64,000 nt of DNA from the NCBI RefSeq assembly GCF_000607165.1, contig NZ_JFZG01000006.1:620001-684000 (forward strand). The letters run 5' to 3'. A program made the translations under genes and the position numbers. Shown here in pieces: positions 1-8,782 of this stretch. The notes below the pieces were generated by a model that was not told the origin of the DNA, did no database searches, and was given only the letters and a program-made list of their open reading frames with translations. The number at the start of each line of letters is the position of its first letter. Position 1 is the stretch's first letter. Source of the DNA: Ralstonia pickettii (GTDB lineage: Bacteria; Pseudomonadota; Gammaproteobacteria; Burkholderiales; Burkholderiaceae).

Positions 1-990
1 CTGATCTACCCGATCGGCATGTTGTCGTTTGGTGCGGCCACGGTGGTTTTCTCTGGCTGCGGCATTGCGCTCTATCTGGGGATGCTCAACAAAACGCTGC
101 GGTCGGCGCCAGACGCGCTGCGGCTGCCCTGGCTCATTCCGGCGGTTGCGTTTCCTGGTGTGTGGGTCACGCTGGTCACGGGGCAGAATTCGCTCTTCAC
201 CGCAGCAGTTGCGGGTGCGGCGCTGGTGCTGCTGCGGCGATCTCCGGTGGCGGCAGGTGCTTGCATCGCCATGCTGTGCATCAAACCGCAACTCGGCATC
301 CTGTTCCCGCTATACCTGCTCTGCGAGCGCCAGTGGCGCGCACTCGCATCGGCGGCGTTCTTCTCGATGCTGACTTTGGTGGTGAGTTGGCTCGCATTTG
401 GCACAGCCACCTTTGTTGCCGCCGCGAGAAGCATGGCCATGTTCCGCCACGCTATTGTCGAGAACGGTGGTGTGATCCTGTACGGCGCGCCAACGGTATT
501 CGGCACGCTGCGGTCCGCCGGGTACTCGACCACGGTGTCATATGCGGCTCACGCCGGCGTGGCGATGCTGGTGATTGCGGTTTGTGTTTGGTTATGGCGC
601 AGCACCTGCCGCTTTGAGTTGCGCGCTGCCTCACTGCCCGTTGCGACGCTGATGGTGCAGCCCTATCTCATCTACTACGACCTCGCCTGGCTCGCTTTGC
701 CGATGGCTTGGCTTGTGGTCGATTTTGTGCGCCACAGCAGCAACCGATTCGAAAATGCGGTGCTGCTTGCCGCCTGGCTGGTGCCTGCGCAAGGCCTGTT
801 CGCTGTGCTTTCGCACCGGACAGGGCAATGGGCGCCGATCGTGCTGGTGGCCTTGCTCGCCATCATCGTGAGGCGCGCGCGTGCGCCACAACGCGTGATC
901 GCACCACACGAGAGCTTTGACGCTGCAACACCACCCGTTGCCGCGATTGGCGCACACGCATCCAACCCGGCGCAGGGGACAACGGCGTGA
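1..990 (+). CDS. GT87-type (DUF2029) polytopic glycosyltransferase, 5'-truncated by window edge
   Basis: This is the C-terminal part of an integral-membrane GT-C glycosyltransferase of the DUF2029/GT87 type, expected to use polyprenyl-phosphate sugars at the periplasmic face. The frame is open from base 1, and the first ATG at 19 is internal. The two paralogues at 4430-7025 have about 130 further N-terminal residues, including the GxDFxxFW motif, which is missing here. The motifs TGQNSL, IKPQLGILFPL and YLIYYDLAW align with both paralogues. At least seven hydrophobic segments are visible. Its GTGA stop overlaps the start of the next gene, an acyltransferase, so the two are probably cotranscribed. 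The acceptor glycan is unknown. Confidence 0.85.
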   Translation: MIYPIGMLSFGAATVVFSGCGIALYLGMLNKTLRSAPDALRLPWLIPAVAFPGVWVTLVTGQNSLFTAAVAGAALVLLRRSPVAAGACIAMLCIKPQLGILFPLYLLCERQWRALASAAFFSMLTLVVSWLAFGTATFVAAARSMAMFRHAIVENGGVILYGAPTVFGTLRSAGYSTTVSYAAHAGVAMLVIAVCVWLWRSTCRFELRAASLPVATLMVQPYLIYYDLAWLALPMAWLVVDFVRHSSNRFENAVLLAAWLVPAQGLFAVLSHRTGQWAPIVLVALLAIIVRRARAPQRVIAPHESFDAATPPVAAIGAHASNPAQGTTA

Positions 991-2087
991 ACAGAAGCTT
1001 TGAGGGCCTGCGCGGCATCGCGGCCTTGTTCATTGTTGTGCATCACATGTTCTGCGCATGGCCGCACCCGCTCTCTGCCAATGCCTATCTTGCGGTAGAC
1101 CTCTTCTTTGTCTTGAGCGGCTTCGTCATCAGCAGCGCGTGTGGCCCGCAGTTGTCGAATCTCGCATCGCTGCGCACGTTCATGATCCGCCGCATTGGCC
1201 GTCTGTGGCCAACGCACATCGCAACCACGGTCCTGGCCCTCGTCGTGGCCCGCCATCTGCCGGCGTTTGGCGAGACGCTGGCACTCGCCACCATGTCGCA
1301 GGGCCTGAACGTCTTCCAGGCCGGCATCGGCAACGCCGTGAGCTGGAGCGCCAGCGACGAAATGTACGTCTACCTTCTGTTCGGTGCGGGTTGCATCCTG
1401 ATGCGCGGCCGCACCCGCATGGTGGTATTCGCAGCGTTAGCCTTGACGGCGTGGGCGCTGGCCGCCTGGATCGAGATCGACCGAGCCTGTCTTCTCCAGG
1501 GCGGCTGCCTCAGTAAGTTGGTTCACCAATTCGGCTGGCTGCGGTGTATTGCAGGCTTCTTCATCGGTGCCCTCATTTATGAGTTCCGAGATCGCCTTAT
1601 TACCTGGGCGAGCCAACCCGTCTTTCAGGTGACGGCGTTTTCAGCAGCGCTGTTCCTGCTCATTTCGGCAGATGCCCTTCCCGGGTCTGCACTGACCGCG
1701 CCACTGACGTTCGGGGCGCTGATCGGTGCGCTCATCAGTGACCGCGGCCCGGTCGCGCGCATCCTTCAAACACCGGCTGCGCAGTATCTCGGCAAGGTGT
1801 CGTACCCGCTGTACCTTACGCATGGCGTCATGCTGCCGCTTGTCGTAAGCATGCCGGCAGACGTCGCGCTCAAGCAGCAACTTGTCACCTACGCGCTATT
1901 TCTCTTCTGGGCGTTTGCCTCCGCCAGTTTGCTGCACAACTACGTCGAGTTGCCGTTTCGTAACCGGTTCAATCGGTGGGCTCAAGCCATGCCCGGCGCA
2001 GCCATACCCACCGCTCAAGGGGTTGCCGGCGTTAGGTTGCACGAGCACCAACACAGCGTCATTGGCAATCAGAACAAGCAAGCGTGA
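987..2087 (+). CDS. Acyltransferase-3 family membrane O-acyltransferase
   Basis: This is a 366-residue integral-membrane acyltransferase of the acyltransferase-3 (OafA-like) family, which typically O-acetylates surface glycans. The N-terminus has the family signature: FEGLRGIAALFIVVHH, then DLFFVLSGFVIS, with the conserved Arg and His pair. About ten hydrophobic segments follow, and the C-terminal motif YLGKVSYPLYLTHG is also characteristic. The start is a GTG at 987 that overlaps the stop of the upstream GT87 gene. A paralogue follows after nine bases. Substrate specificity cannot be read from the sequence, but the glycosyltransferase neighbours suggest decoration of a polysaccharide or glycan. 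Confidence 0.9.
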   Translation: MNRSFEGLRGIAALFIVVHHMFCAWPHPLSANAYLAVDLFFVLSGFVISSACGPQLSNLASLRTFMIRRIGRLWPTHIATTVLALVVARHLPAFGETLALATMSQGLNVFQAGIGNAVSWSASDEMYVYLLFGAGCILMRGRTRMVVFAALALTAWALAAWIEIDRACLLQGGCLSKLVHQFGWLRCIAGFFIGALIYEFRDRLITWASQPVFQVTAFSAALFLLISADALPGSALTAPLTFGALIGALISDRGPVARILQTPAAQYLGKVSYPLYLTHGVMLPLVVSMPADVALKQQLVTYALFLFWAFASASLLHNYVELPFRNRFNRWAQAMPGAAIPTAQGVAGVRLHEHQHSVIGNQNKQA

Positions 2088-2096
2088 GATACACCA

Positions 2097-3158
2097 ATGC
2101 GAACCACAGTCACAAGCCTGGAAGGTCTTCGCGGCGTGGCAGCACTGTTCGTCGTGTTCCACCATATGTGTTACGCACCACCGCATCGGCAATTTGACAG
2201 CGCATACCTCTGTGTTGATCTGTTTTTCGTCTTGAGCGGCTTCGTGATCTGTCGGGCCTATGGCGGGCAACTAGCGAGCCGGGCTCAGCTGCGCACGTTT
2301 GCCATCCGCCGCGTTGGGCGTCTTTGGCCAGCGCATATCGCAACGTCTGCACTGGCCATTGCCTTCGCTTATCGTGTTCCGTCGGTTGGCGAAGTGCTCG
2401 CGCTCGTAACCATGTCGCAAGGCTTGAACCTGTTCCCTAACGGCGTGGGCAACCTCGTAGGCTGGAGCATCAGCGATGAAATGTTCGTCTACCTCGCATT
2501 TGGTGCGCTCTGCTTCCTGCTGCAAGGCAAAGCGCGCATCGCGGGCTTCGCTGCGCTTGCTCTGATCGGATATGCGCTTGCCGTTTGGATCACGCTTAGC
2601 ATCGATCGCTGCCTGCTCACCGGAAAGTGCCTTGGCATGACGTTCAACTTCGGCTGGACGCGCTGCCTTGCCGGCTTCTTCATAGGTGCGCTGATCTGCG
2701 AGTTCAGGGATCGGGTCGCGGCACTGGCGAGGGGACGCGCCATTCAGCTCACAGCATCGGTCGCATCGCTATCGATGGTTATGTTTGCCAATGATCTGCC
2801 CGGTTCGGCGCTGTTTGCGCCATTGGTGTTCGCCATGCTGATCGGGTCGCTGTTAGCCGATCGTGGCCCGATCGCAAACCTCCTCCAGACCCGCCCCGCA
2901 CAGTATCTTGGCAAGGTTTCATACGCGCTCTACCTCGGGCATGGTGTCTGGTTCCTGCAGATGCTCGGCGCAACGACCGGCACTGGCCTCAACGACAGGC
3001 TCATTCCCTATGCGTTGTTCCTCTTCTGGACGTTCGGCATCGCACACCTGCTGCACAAGTACGTAGAAGTGCCGTTCCGAGACCGATTCAATCGGTGGGC
3101 GCAATCGAGTGCTCAGGCAACACCGGTCTACAGTCAAATCAAGGAACCGCAACAATAA
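2097..3158 (+). CDS. Acyltransferase-3 family membrane O-acyltransferase (paralogue)
   Basis: This 353-residue protein is a close paralogue of the preceding gene. It shares LEGLRGVAALFVVFHHMC, DLFFVLSGFVICRAYG, the MSQGLN segment, and YLGKVSYALYLGHG near the C-terminus. The similarity extends over the whole length, so this looks like a tandem duplication. It starts nine bases after the upstream stop and is probably the last gene of the glycan operon. Two acyltransferases could modify different hydroxyls or use different acyl groups; that is inference. The following 258 bases to the convergent GT2 gene contain no convincing gene or U-tract terminator. Confidence 0.9.
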   Translation: MRTTVTSLEGLRGVAALFVVFHHMCYAPPHRQFDSAYLCVDLFFVLSGFVICRAYGGQLASRAQLRTFAIRRVGRLWPAHIATSALAIAFAYRVPSVGEVLALVTMSQGLNLFPNGVGNLVGWSISDEMFVYLAFGALCFLLQGKARIAGFAALALIGYALAVWITLSIDRCLLTGKCLGMTFNFGWTRCLAGFFIGALICEFRDRVAALARGRAIQLTASVASLSMVMFANDLPGSALFAPLVFAMLIGSLLADRGPIANLLQTRPAQYLGKVSYALYLGHGVWFLQMLGATTGTGLNDRLIPYALFLFWTFGIAHLLHKYVEVPFRDRFNRWAQSSAQATPVYSQIKEPQQ

Positions 3159-3416
3159 GCAGGCGAGCGCTGCGCGTCACCAAAGCCGTTCTTCAACGCG
3201 TGGTTCATAGAAGGACCATGATCGGAGCGGCCGGCGCAGACACGAGACCATGCAACGCACGCCACATCGTGCCCGATCGCCGCGCGGGCCCCCTTCAGGA
3301 CGTAAAACCACACGGCCCAGTCGCGGAACCAAAACCCGGAGCATCAATGCGACCAGAGCATGGACGGTCAGGTGACGCGCCGGGTCCGGTGTGGACTCCC
3401 CTGTGCCCAGACGCAC

Positions 3417-4433
3417 CTAACCGCGCTGACCTCGCATCATCTGAATCACGCGCCGCTCACCTGTCAACCGGTTGCGCAGCCGGCGCTCCTGATAGCGGCG
3501 CTTCACCAGGTAGATCGGGCGCCCCTTGGCCTCGTCGTAGATGCGGCCAATGTATTCGCCCACCACGCCCAACCCGATCAATTGCAAGCCACCAAAGAAC
3601 AGCAACAGCGACAGCAGCGAGGCGTAGCCGGGCACATCCACACCCAGAACCATCGTGCGTGCGATGATGTAGCTGCCGTACACAAATGCCAGGCTTGCAA
3701 TGGCTAAACCGATATACGTCCAGCTACGCAGCGGCCAGGTGCTGAAACTGGTGATGCCTTCCAGCGCGAAATTCCACAGGCGCCAGCCGGAGAACTTCGA
3801 CTGACCTGCGCTGCGTGCCTCGCGCTCGTACGGAACGATCACGGTGTTGAAACCCACCCACGCAAACAGGCCCTTCATGAATCGGTGCCGCTCGGGCAAC
3901 TGCTTGAGGGCATTGACGACCGCACGGTCCATCAAGCGGAAATCGCCAACGTTTTCCGGCAGCTTCAGGTCGGACAACGTGTTGTGGACGCGGTAGTACG
4001 CGGCAGCAGTTACCCGCTTGAGGAAGGTGTCGCAGGCACGGCTGGCGCGCTGTGCGAGGACCACTTCTGCCCCCTTCTGCCAGTGTGCCACCAGGGTGGG
4101 AATCAGTTCCGGCGGGTCTTGCAGATCAGCATCGATTGGGATGACGGCATCGCCAAGTGCCTCGTCAATGCCGGCCGTCAGCGCGGCTTCCTTGCCGAAG
4201 TTGCGTGTCAGATCGATCACCCGTACACGCTCGTCCATGCGTGACACCGCGATCAACTTCTGCAGTGTGTCGTCCTTGCTGCCGTCGTTCACGCACACGA
4301 TCTCGAACTGTGTGAACTCGATCGATTCCAGGATCGGCACGACCCGTGCAAAGAAGGACTCCAGCGCCTCGCCTTCGTTGTAGAACGGCACGACCAGCGA
4401 AAGCAGTTGGTTTCTTTTGGTATCCAACATCAT
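3417..4433 (-). CDS. GtrB-like family 2 glycosyltransferase (polyprenyl-phosphate glycosyltransferase)
   Basis: This 338-residue protein is a DPM1/GtrB-type GT2 enzyme that transfers a sugar from a nucleotide donor to polyprenyl phosphate on the cytoplasmic side. The GT-A domain has VPFYNEGEAL near the start, VNDGSKDDT, then the DADLQDPPE motif (DxD) and the ERHRFMKGLF segment. Two C-terminal membrane helices span roughly residues 235-300 and are followed by GEYIGRIYDEAKGRPIY, typical of this group. The start ATG overlaps the stop of the upstream GT87 gene (ATGA), so it is translationally coupled to it. Such an enzyme would supply the lipid-linked sugar used by the GT87 enzymes. A GtrA-type flippase-like gene lies separately at 22230. 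Confidence 0.9.
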   Translation of the reverse strand: MMLDTKRNQLLSLVVPFYNEGEALESFFARVVPILESIEFTQFEIVCVNDGSKDDTLQKLIAVSRMDERVRVIDLTRNFGKEAALTAGIDEALGDAVIPIDADLQDPPELIPTLVAHWQKGAEVVLAQRASRACDTFLKRVTAAAYYRVHNTLSDLKLPENVGDFRLMDRAVVNALKQLPERHRFMKGLFAWVGFNTVIVPYEREARSAGQSKFSGWRLWNFALEGITSFSTWPLRSWTYIGLAIASLAFVYGSYIIARTMVLGVDVPGYASLLSLLLFFGGLQLIGLGVVGEYIGRIYDEAKGRPIYLVKRRYQERRLRNRLTGERRVIQMMRGQRG

Positions 4434-5746
4434 TGTTCTCCCCGTCCAAGGCGCCTTGGCACGCGGCTGTGTAACGCGTTGCGTGTGCGCTCAAGATGAA
4501 TACGGCGCGCGATATGCGCGAGTGCCAGAAGCAATACAAGCGGCATCAGCTGAAAGCCGAGTCGGTCAATCAGGAGCATTCCGCCCAGCGGCAGAAGCCA
4601 CAGCAGGATCAGCCCTTCACGTTCACCGGGCAGCCACCCTTCCCGCCAGGCATGAGAGGCCAGCCAGGCAATGGCTAGACCCAGGAACGCCAGGTCGTAG
4701 TCGTACAGGTAGGGGCTGGCGAGCATGCTTGCCGTCAGCACAGCCGCGGCGCGCAATGCAAAGCTGCATGGCCGGCTCCAGGCGTACGCGACTGCGGCAC
4801 AAGCCGTGAAGGCCCCCATCAGGTGCAACGCGTAGGCCAACATCACACTGCCGTGCAGCATCTTGACCATGGCAAAGAGGGTCGGCATGCGCTCCAGATG
4901 AACTGCGCCGGATTCCACTGCCGAGCGCGCCAACGCCGCGTTGTGCAGAAACGCAATGAACGACTGCGGGCCGAACGCTGCCAGCGCCAGCACTGCCAGC
5001 GCGAGTGAGGTCAGCGCCATTGCAATCAACGCTTTCCAGGATCTGGCGCACATCAGTGCCACCGGAAACATCACAGCCAGTTGCGGTTTCACCGTCAGCA
5101 AGGCCAGCAACATGCCCGCTGCGACCGGGCTAGCGGGCCGCTTTGGACGAGGGGAATGCAGCAACGTGAGCGCAAAGCCAGCACACGACGCCAGCAGCAA
5201 CGCGTTTTGCCCCGTTGCCAGCACAACTGCAATCCCGGGAAAGGCCGCGCACGGCAGCCATGCCTGCCGCCAGGGCACGATCCGACTGACAACCCACAGG
5301 AAGCAGCCAACGCTCATACTCAGGAAGACGAGCACGGCAAGCCAGTACGGCAGCAGCGCGAAGGGCGCGACGAAGGGCAGGAACGTTGGCGGATAGAACC
5401 AGGGCAACAAGCCCTGGGTAGTCGCCACCAGAGGGACGGTGGCCAGCTCCAAACTGTGCAGCACGGCCACATCGTAGGCAGCGAGTGGGTGCCCTTGCAG
5501 CACCAACTGCGCGGCGCTCCAGAACACCAGAAAATCGCCGCCAAGCGGAAAGACGCCCGCGACCTGCAACACACTGGCGCGAACGGCCCAGATTACAAAG
5601 TACGCGACGTAGCAGGCCAGCGCAGCCATCGAGTACACGCGCACGCGGTCCGGGCCCAACCAGTGGCGAGCACCCGCGGCGGCCACTGGTGACGCCGTCG
5701 TCCCCTCGGGCGCCCTGTGCTTGAGAAGGTTCAAGGTGATGGCCAT
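4430..5746 (-). CDS. GT87-type (DUF2029) polytopic glycosyltransferase
   Basis: This is a 438-residue polytopic glycosyltransferase of the DUF2029/GT87 type. After the first membrane helix it has GGDFLVFWSAAQL, whose Asp is the expected GT-C catalytic acid/base. LLPWFYPPTFLP, ATGQNALL, VKPQLAVMFPV and SPYLYDYDLAFLGLA follow, all shared with the genes at 1-990 and 5754-7025. I chose the ATG at 5746, seven bases after the upstream stop and preceded by GAGGG, over an ATG 39 bases upstream that would overlap the previous gene by 32 bases. Its stop overlaps the GtrB-like gene, forming a three-gene operon. The glycan target is unknown. Confidence 0.88.
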   Translation of the reverse strand: MAITLNLLKHRAPEGTTASPVAAAGARHWLGPDRVRVYSMAALACYVAYFVIWAVRASVLQVAGVFPLGGDFLVFWSAAQLVLQGHPLAAYDVAVLHSLELATVPLVATTQGLLPWFYPPTFLPFVAPFALLPYWLAVLVFLSMSVGCFLWVVSRIVPWRQAWLPCAAFPGIAVVLATGQNALLLASCAGFALTLLHSPRPKRPASPVAAGMLLALLTVKPQLAVMFPVALMCARSWKALIAMALTSLALAVLALAAFGPQSFIAFLHNAALARSAVESGAVHLERMPTLFAMVKMLHGSVMLAYALHLMGAFTACAAVAYAWSRPCSFALRAAAVLTASMLASPYLYDYDLAFLGLAIAWLASHAWREGWLPGEREGLILLWLLPLGGMLLIDRLGFQLMPLVLLLALAHIARRIHLERTRNALHSRVPRRLGRGEQ

Positions 5747-5753
5747 GGCGCCC

Positions 5754-7025
5754 TCACACCCGCGTTGCCACGCGACGCACAACAAGCGCCATCATGGCAA
5801 TCAGAACCAGCGGCCCGATCTGCGGCAGTTTCAGATACGGATTGGCGTGCTCATAGATCGGCAGCAGCCAAGCCACAACGAGCAGCGCCCGCTCGCCGCT
5901 CGACAGGCCATTGCCACTGTCATCACGCACACCGTCGCCCACCAAACCGGCAATGGCCAGCCCCAGCCATGTCAGCTCGTAGTCACGCAGATATGGCGAC
6001 ACCATCAGCGTGGCAATCGCCAGCGCCGCAGCACGTAACTCAAACGCCGTCGTCCGCCGCCAGACATGGGCCATCGCGGCGGCCATCGCCAGCGCTGTCA
6101 GCACCTGTACGGCGTACGCACCGGTCACGCTCGCCCCGGCCAGCCGGGCGGCTGCGATGGGCGTTGGCATGCCCCACCATAGGTTGGCGCCACCCTCGAT
6201 GAAGCTCGCCCGCACCCATTGCGCGTTGGCAAGGAACGCCGGCACCGTGCGCCAGCCGCAGACCAACACGCTGACACTCGCAAACGCCACGGTCGTGAGC
6301 AGCGCACTGGCCAGCGCCTTCCATGCACGCGATATCACCAGGGCCAGCGGGAACAACGCCGCCAGTTGCGGCTTGATGGCAAGCAATCCGATCAGCACAC
6401 CGGCAAGCACGGGACGCTTGTTCAGGTGATACACGGCAGCCCCGGCCACACCGGCCGTCAACAGCGCGTTTTGGCCAGCAAGAATGGTGATGAGCGTTGC
6501 CGGAGCGGCCAGCACAGGCAACCACAACCCTTGGCGCCACGGGTGCTGTGCCCCCGTCAACATGCTGATCGATTTGAAATAGACGAGCCCCGTGCCGGCC
6601 AGGAACAGCAGATAGCTCAAAGTCAGCGGCATCAACGACAGCGGCAAGACCATCAGCAGAAAGGTCGGCGGATAGAGCCAGGGAAGGATCAGCTCGGCTC
6701 CCTTTCCCAACGTTCCATGCTCGGCAATCACCGCAGTCAGTTCGCGCACGTCGTATGCATGCAGGGGGCCCTGCGTCAGCGCGAGATGGGAGGCCCCCCA
6801 GAACGCAGAGAAATCCGTTCCAGGACGCGCCATCGTCACATCGGTAAAGCCGTTGCTCGTCCAGGCCCAGCCAAGCAGCAGCACGCAGAACAGAACCAGC
6901 AGCGCACCGCTGTAGGCGCGCACTCGGGCCAGGTCGATCCAGTGGCCAGCAGCATCCTCACCAGTTGCACGAGTTGCTGCAGCGGTGCTGCGCGCGGCTG
7001 GCAGACGCACAGATCTCTGGCTCAT
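5754..7025 (-). CDS. GT87-type (DUF2029) polytopic glycosyltransferase
   Basis: This is a 423-residue paralogue of the neighbouring gene and the first gene of a minus-strand operon GT87-GT87-GtrB. It contains GTDFSAFWGASHLAL, ILPWLYPPTFLLM, AGQNALLTAGV, IKPQLAALFPLA and SPYLRDYELTWLGLA, in the same order as the paralogues. I chose the ATG at 7025 because GAGGAG lies five bases upstream; an in-frame ATG at 7064 has no comparable site. The gene faces away from the Flp pilin genes, so the 964-base gap between them holds promoters for both directions. Confidence 0.88.
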   Translation of the reverse strand: MSQRSVRLPAARSTAAATRATGEDAAGHWIDLARVRAYSGALLVLFCVLLLGWAWTSNGFTDVTMARPGTDFSAFWGASHLALTQGPLHAYDVRELTAVIAEHGTLGKGAELILPWLYPPTFLLMVLPLSLMPLTLSYLLFLAGTGLVYFKSISMLTGAQHPWRQGLWLPVLAAPATLITILAGQNALLTAGVAGAAVYHLNKRPVLAGVLIGLLAIKPQLAALFPLALVISRAWKALASALLTTVAFASVSVLVCGWRTVPAFLANAQWVRASFIEGGANLWWGMPTPIAAARLAGASVTGAYAVQVLTALAMAAAMAHVWRRTTAFELRAAALAIATLMVSPYLRDYELTWLGLAIAGLVGDGVRDDSGNGLSSGERALLVVAWLLPIYEHANPYLKLPQIGPLVLIAMMALVVRRVATRV

Positions 7026-7989
7026 GCTGCTCCTCGCGTCGGTTCCGGGTGATGCGCCGCACACGATGTCTGCGCTGCGCTGAGTGGGGCTTCGTCACGC
7101 GCGCGACAGCTTCACGCCGCGTGCGGGTCTTAGAGCCCAGTCTTGTTCGCGCACTCGGATAAGGCAAGGCAGGGCACGCGCCTGCGGTCTGTGTTTAGCG
7201 CCGCCCGAGCGTCGAAATTGCATCGACGTTTCAGCACTGAAGCACGGGGACATTTCCCGCGATGCGTTGTGGCTACGGCCTTGCTGCGCGCAACCATCAG
7301 AGCGATACGCCAGGAGGATCGATCAACGTTTCCATCCGGAAACGTCGCCCGGCTATGGACACACCCTCGGCTGGGGCACTGTGAGGAGGCTCACGCAGAC
7401 CCCCAGCCTACCCGACGGCGATTTCCACCATCCACTACGCTACCCCCCCACCTGTCCATTTGAATGAGGGCACCCCTGCGCTGCGTCATCCCTACGTAGC
7501 CTCATCCAAATCGACGTGCCACGCCACGCGTTTCCCCCTGGCAACCCCGCCCCCGAGAACGCGGCCCCCAATCACCAGGCACACGCCCCCGAATTCTGTC
7601 AGTCGCCCGCAAACCCTTGTCGCACATGGAAGTGCACGAGGGTGGCCCGGCTCTTGCCTATGCCAGATCGCAAGACATCGTCACCGCCGCCTTGAACGGG
7701 GAGCAGCAAGTTCACAGCAGAAGGCGAAGCGAAACGGAATCTCCAATTCAAAGCATCGAATTGAAAAAAGGGATCGAGACAAATGCCGGCCAACAACACG
7801 CTCACATCGCCCACACGGGACAGCACGCTGCGCAACACCGCACGGTGCGTGTCACGTGAGTTCCTGCGGGCAGGTGACGGCAGCCAAGGCTGCTGGCCCT
7901 TTCATGCTTGTGCCATCTGTGCGCCGCCGACATGACCTCTTTCATTCTGGCTTTTCGAACGCGCATTTTTTCCACCGAAGGAGATTGTC
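7026..7989. other. Long divergent intergenic region upstream of the Flp pilin genes
   Basis: These 964 bases separate the minus-strand GT87 operon from the plus-strand pilus operon. Several short open frames cross it, but none has a recognisable domain, a good ribosome site, or consistent codon use. I regard the stretch as non-coding regulatory DNA. One sigma-54-like element is listed separately. No tRNA, insertion sequence or long repeat was seen. It could also hold an upstream activator site, as would be expected if the sigma-54 element is real. Confidence 0.5.
7643..7657 (+). promoter_or_regulatory. Candidate sigma-54 promoter upstream of flp
   Basis: The sequence has TGGC, seven bases, then TTGC, matching the -24/-12 spacing of RpoN promoters, including the invariant GG and GC. 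It lies about 330 bases upstream of the first Flp pilin gene on the same strand, which would give a long leader. No experimental data are available here, and a match of this length can occur by chance in a long intergenic region. Confidence 0.35.
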
Positions 7990-8157
7990 ATGAACTACCT
8001 CAACGCACTCAAGCAATTCGCCCGTGACGAAGATGGCGTGACCGCCATCGAATACGGCCTGATCGCCGCCCTGATCGCAGTCGTGATCATCGCTTCGGTC
8101 AAGCTCGTGGGTCAGAACCTGAGCACGGTGTTCTCCAACATCGCCGCGGCACTGTAA
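7990..8157 (+). CDS. flp: Flp-type pilin 1
   Basis: This encodes a 55-residue Flp/Fap-family type IVb pilin, the likely major structural subunit of the Tad pilus. A short basic leader ends at Gly16, followed by VTAIEYGLIAALIAVVIIA. Gly at -1, Glu at +5 and Tyr at +6 are the hallmarks of TadV-processed Flp pilins. The mature subunit would be only 39 residues. AAGGAG lies just upstream of the ATG. The next gene encodes a mature sequence differing at only two positions, and the two genes also share their ribosome-site region, so one arose by tandem duplication. Confidence 0.95.
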   Translation: MNYLNALKQFARDEDGVTAIEYGLIAALIAVVIIASVKLVGQNLSTVFSNIAAAL

Positions 8158-8305
8158 GTGCACCGATGTTGCAAACGCGAGGCTCACTGCATTGATGCCC
8201 AGCAATGCATGCCAAGCGAGTGCAAGCGTGGGTCGCCACGAACATGGCAACCCACGCCCCAGCAACAACGGGCAAAACTTCTGCCAGGGTCAAAGGGAGA
8301 TTGTC

Positions 8306-8476
8306 ATGAACCGCTACAGCACGCTTCTACAGCAGTTCCTGTACGACGAACAAGCCGTCACTGCAATCGAATACGGCCTGATCGCGGCGTTGATCGCCGT
8401 GGTGATCATCGCTTCAGTTCAGCTCGTCGGCACGAATCTGAGTACGGTGTTCTCCAACATTGCAGCCGCGCTCTAG
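8306..8476 (+). CDS. flp: Flp-type pilin 2 with Ala at the -1 cleavage position
   Basis: This encodes a 56-residue Flp pilin. Its mature part differs from pilin 1 at only two positions (Gln for Lys and Thr for Gln), while the leader has diverged. The residue before the cleavage point is Ala17, not the usual Gly, ahead of VTAIEYGL. Ala at -1 is usually processed less well by type IV prepilin peptidases, so this copy may be matured slowly. The start at 8306 is set by the AGGGAGATTGTC leader shared with pilin 1; an in-frame ATG at 8192 would add 38 non-pilin residues. Confidence 0.93.
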   Translation: MNRYSTLLQQFLYDEQAVTAIEYGLIAALIAVVIIASVQLVGTNLSTVFSNIAAAL

Positions 8477-8522
8477 CGGACTGCCAACGCGGTCAGCTAC
8501 CAGCGCTACACAGGAGACCAGC

Positions 8523-8693
8523 ATGCACAAGCCAATCAACCCGAGGAAGTGGCTGCGCGACGATCAAGGTGTGACCTCGATCGAGTACGCACTGCTGGGT
8601 TCGCTTATCGCAATCGTCATTCTCGGCTCCGTCGTGGCGCTGGGTAGCAGTGTGAAGTCTCTCTACGAAATGATCGCTGCGGCCATCCCGTGA
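8523..8693 (+). CDS. flp: Flp-type pilin 3 (divergent)
   Basis: This is a 56-residue third pilin with leader ending in Gly16 and mature N-terminus VTSIEYALLGSLIAIVILG. The cleavage motif (Gly at -1, Glu +5, Tyr +6) is intact. The C-terminal half differs from pilins 1 and 2, so it is an older paralogue and may be a minor subunit. I placed the start at 8523, after GGAGACCAGC. It lies 46 bases after pilin 2 and 89 bases before tadV, so it belongs to the same transcription unit. Confidence 0.92.
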   Translation: MHKPINPRKWLRDDQGVTSIEYALLGSLIAIVILGSVVALGSSVKSLYEMIAAAIP

Positions 8694-8782
8694 TGCTGCG
8701 CTGCACCGAACAACTACAACTTTTGCACGACCCGACCCCATTGAACTGAACACGCAACCGCACCAAAGAACCCGAGGACACC

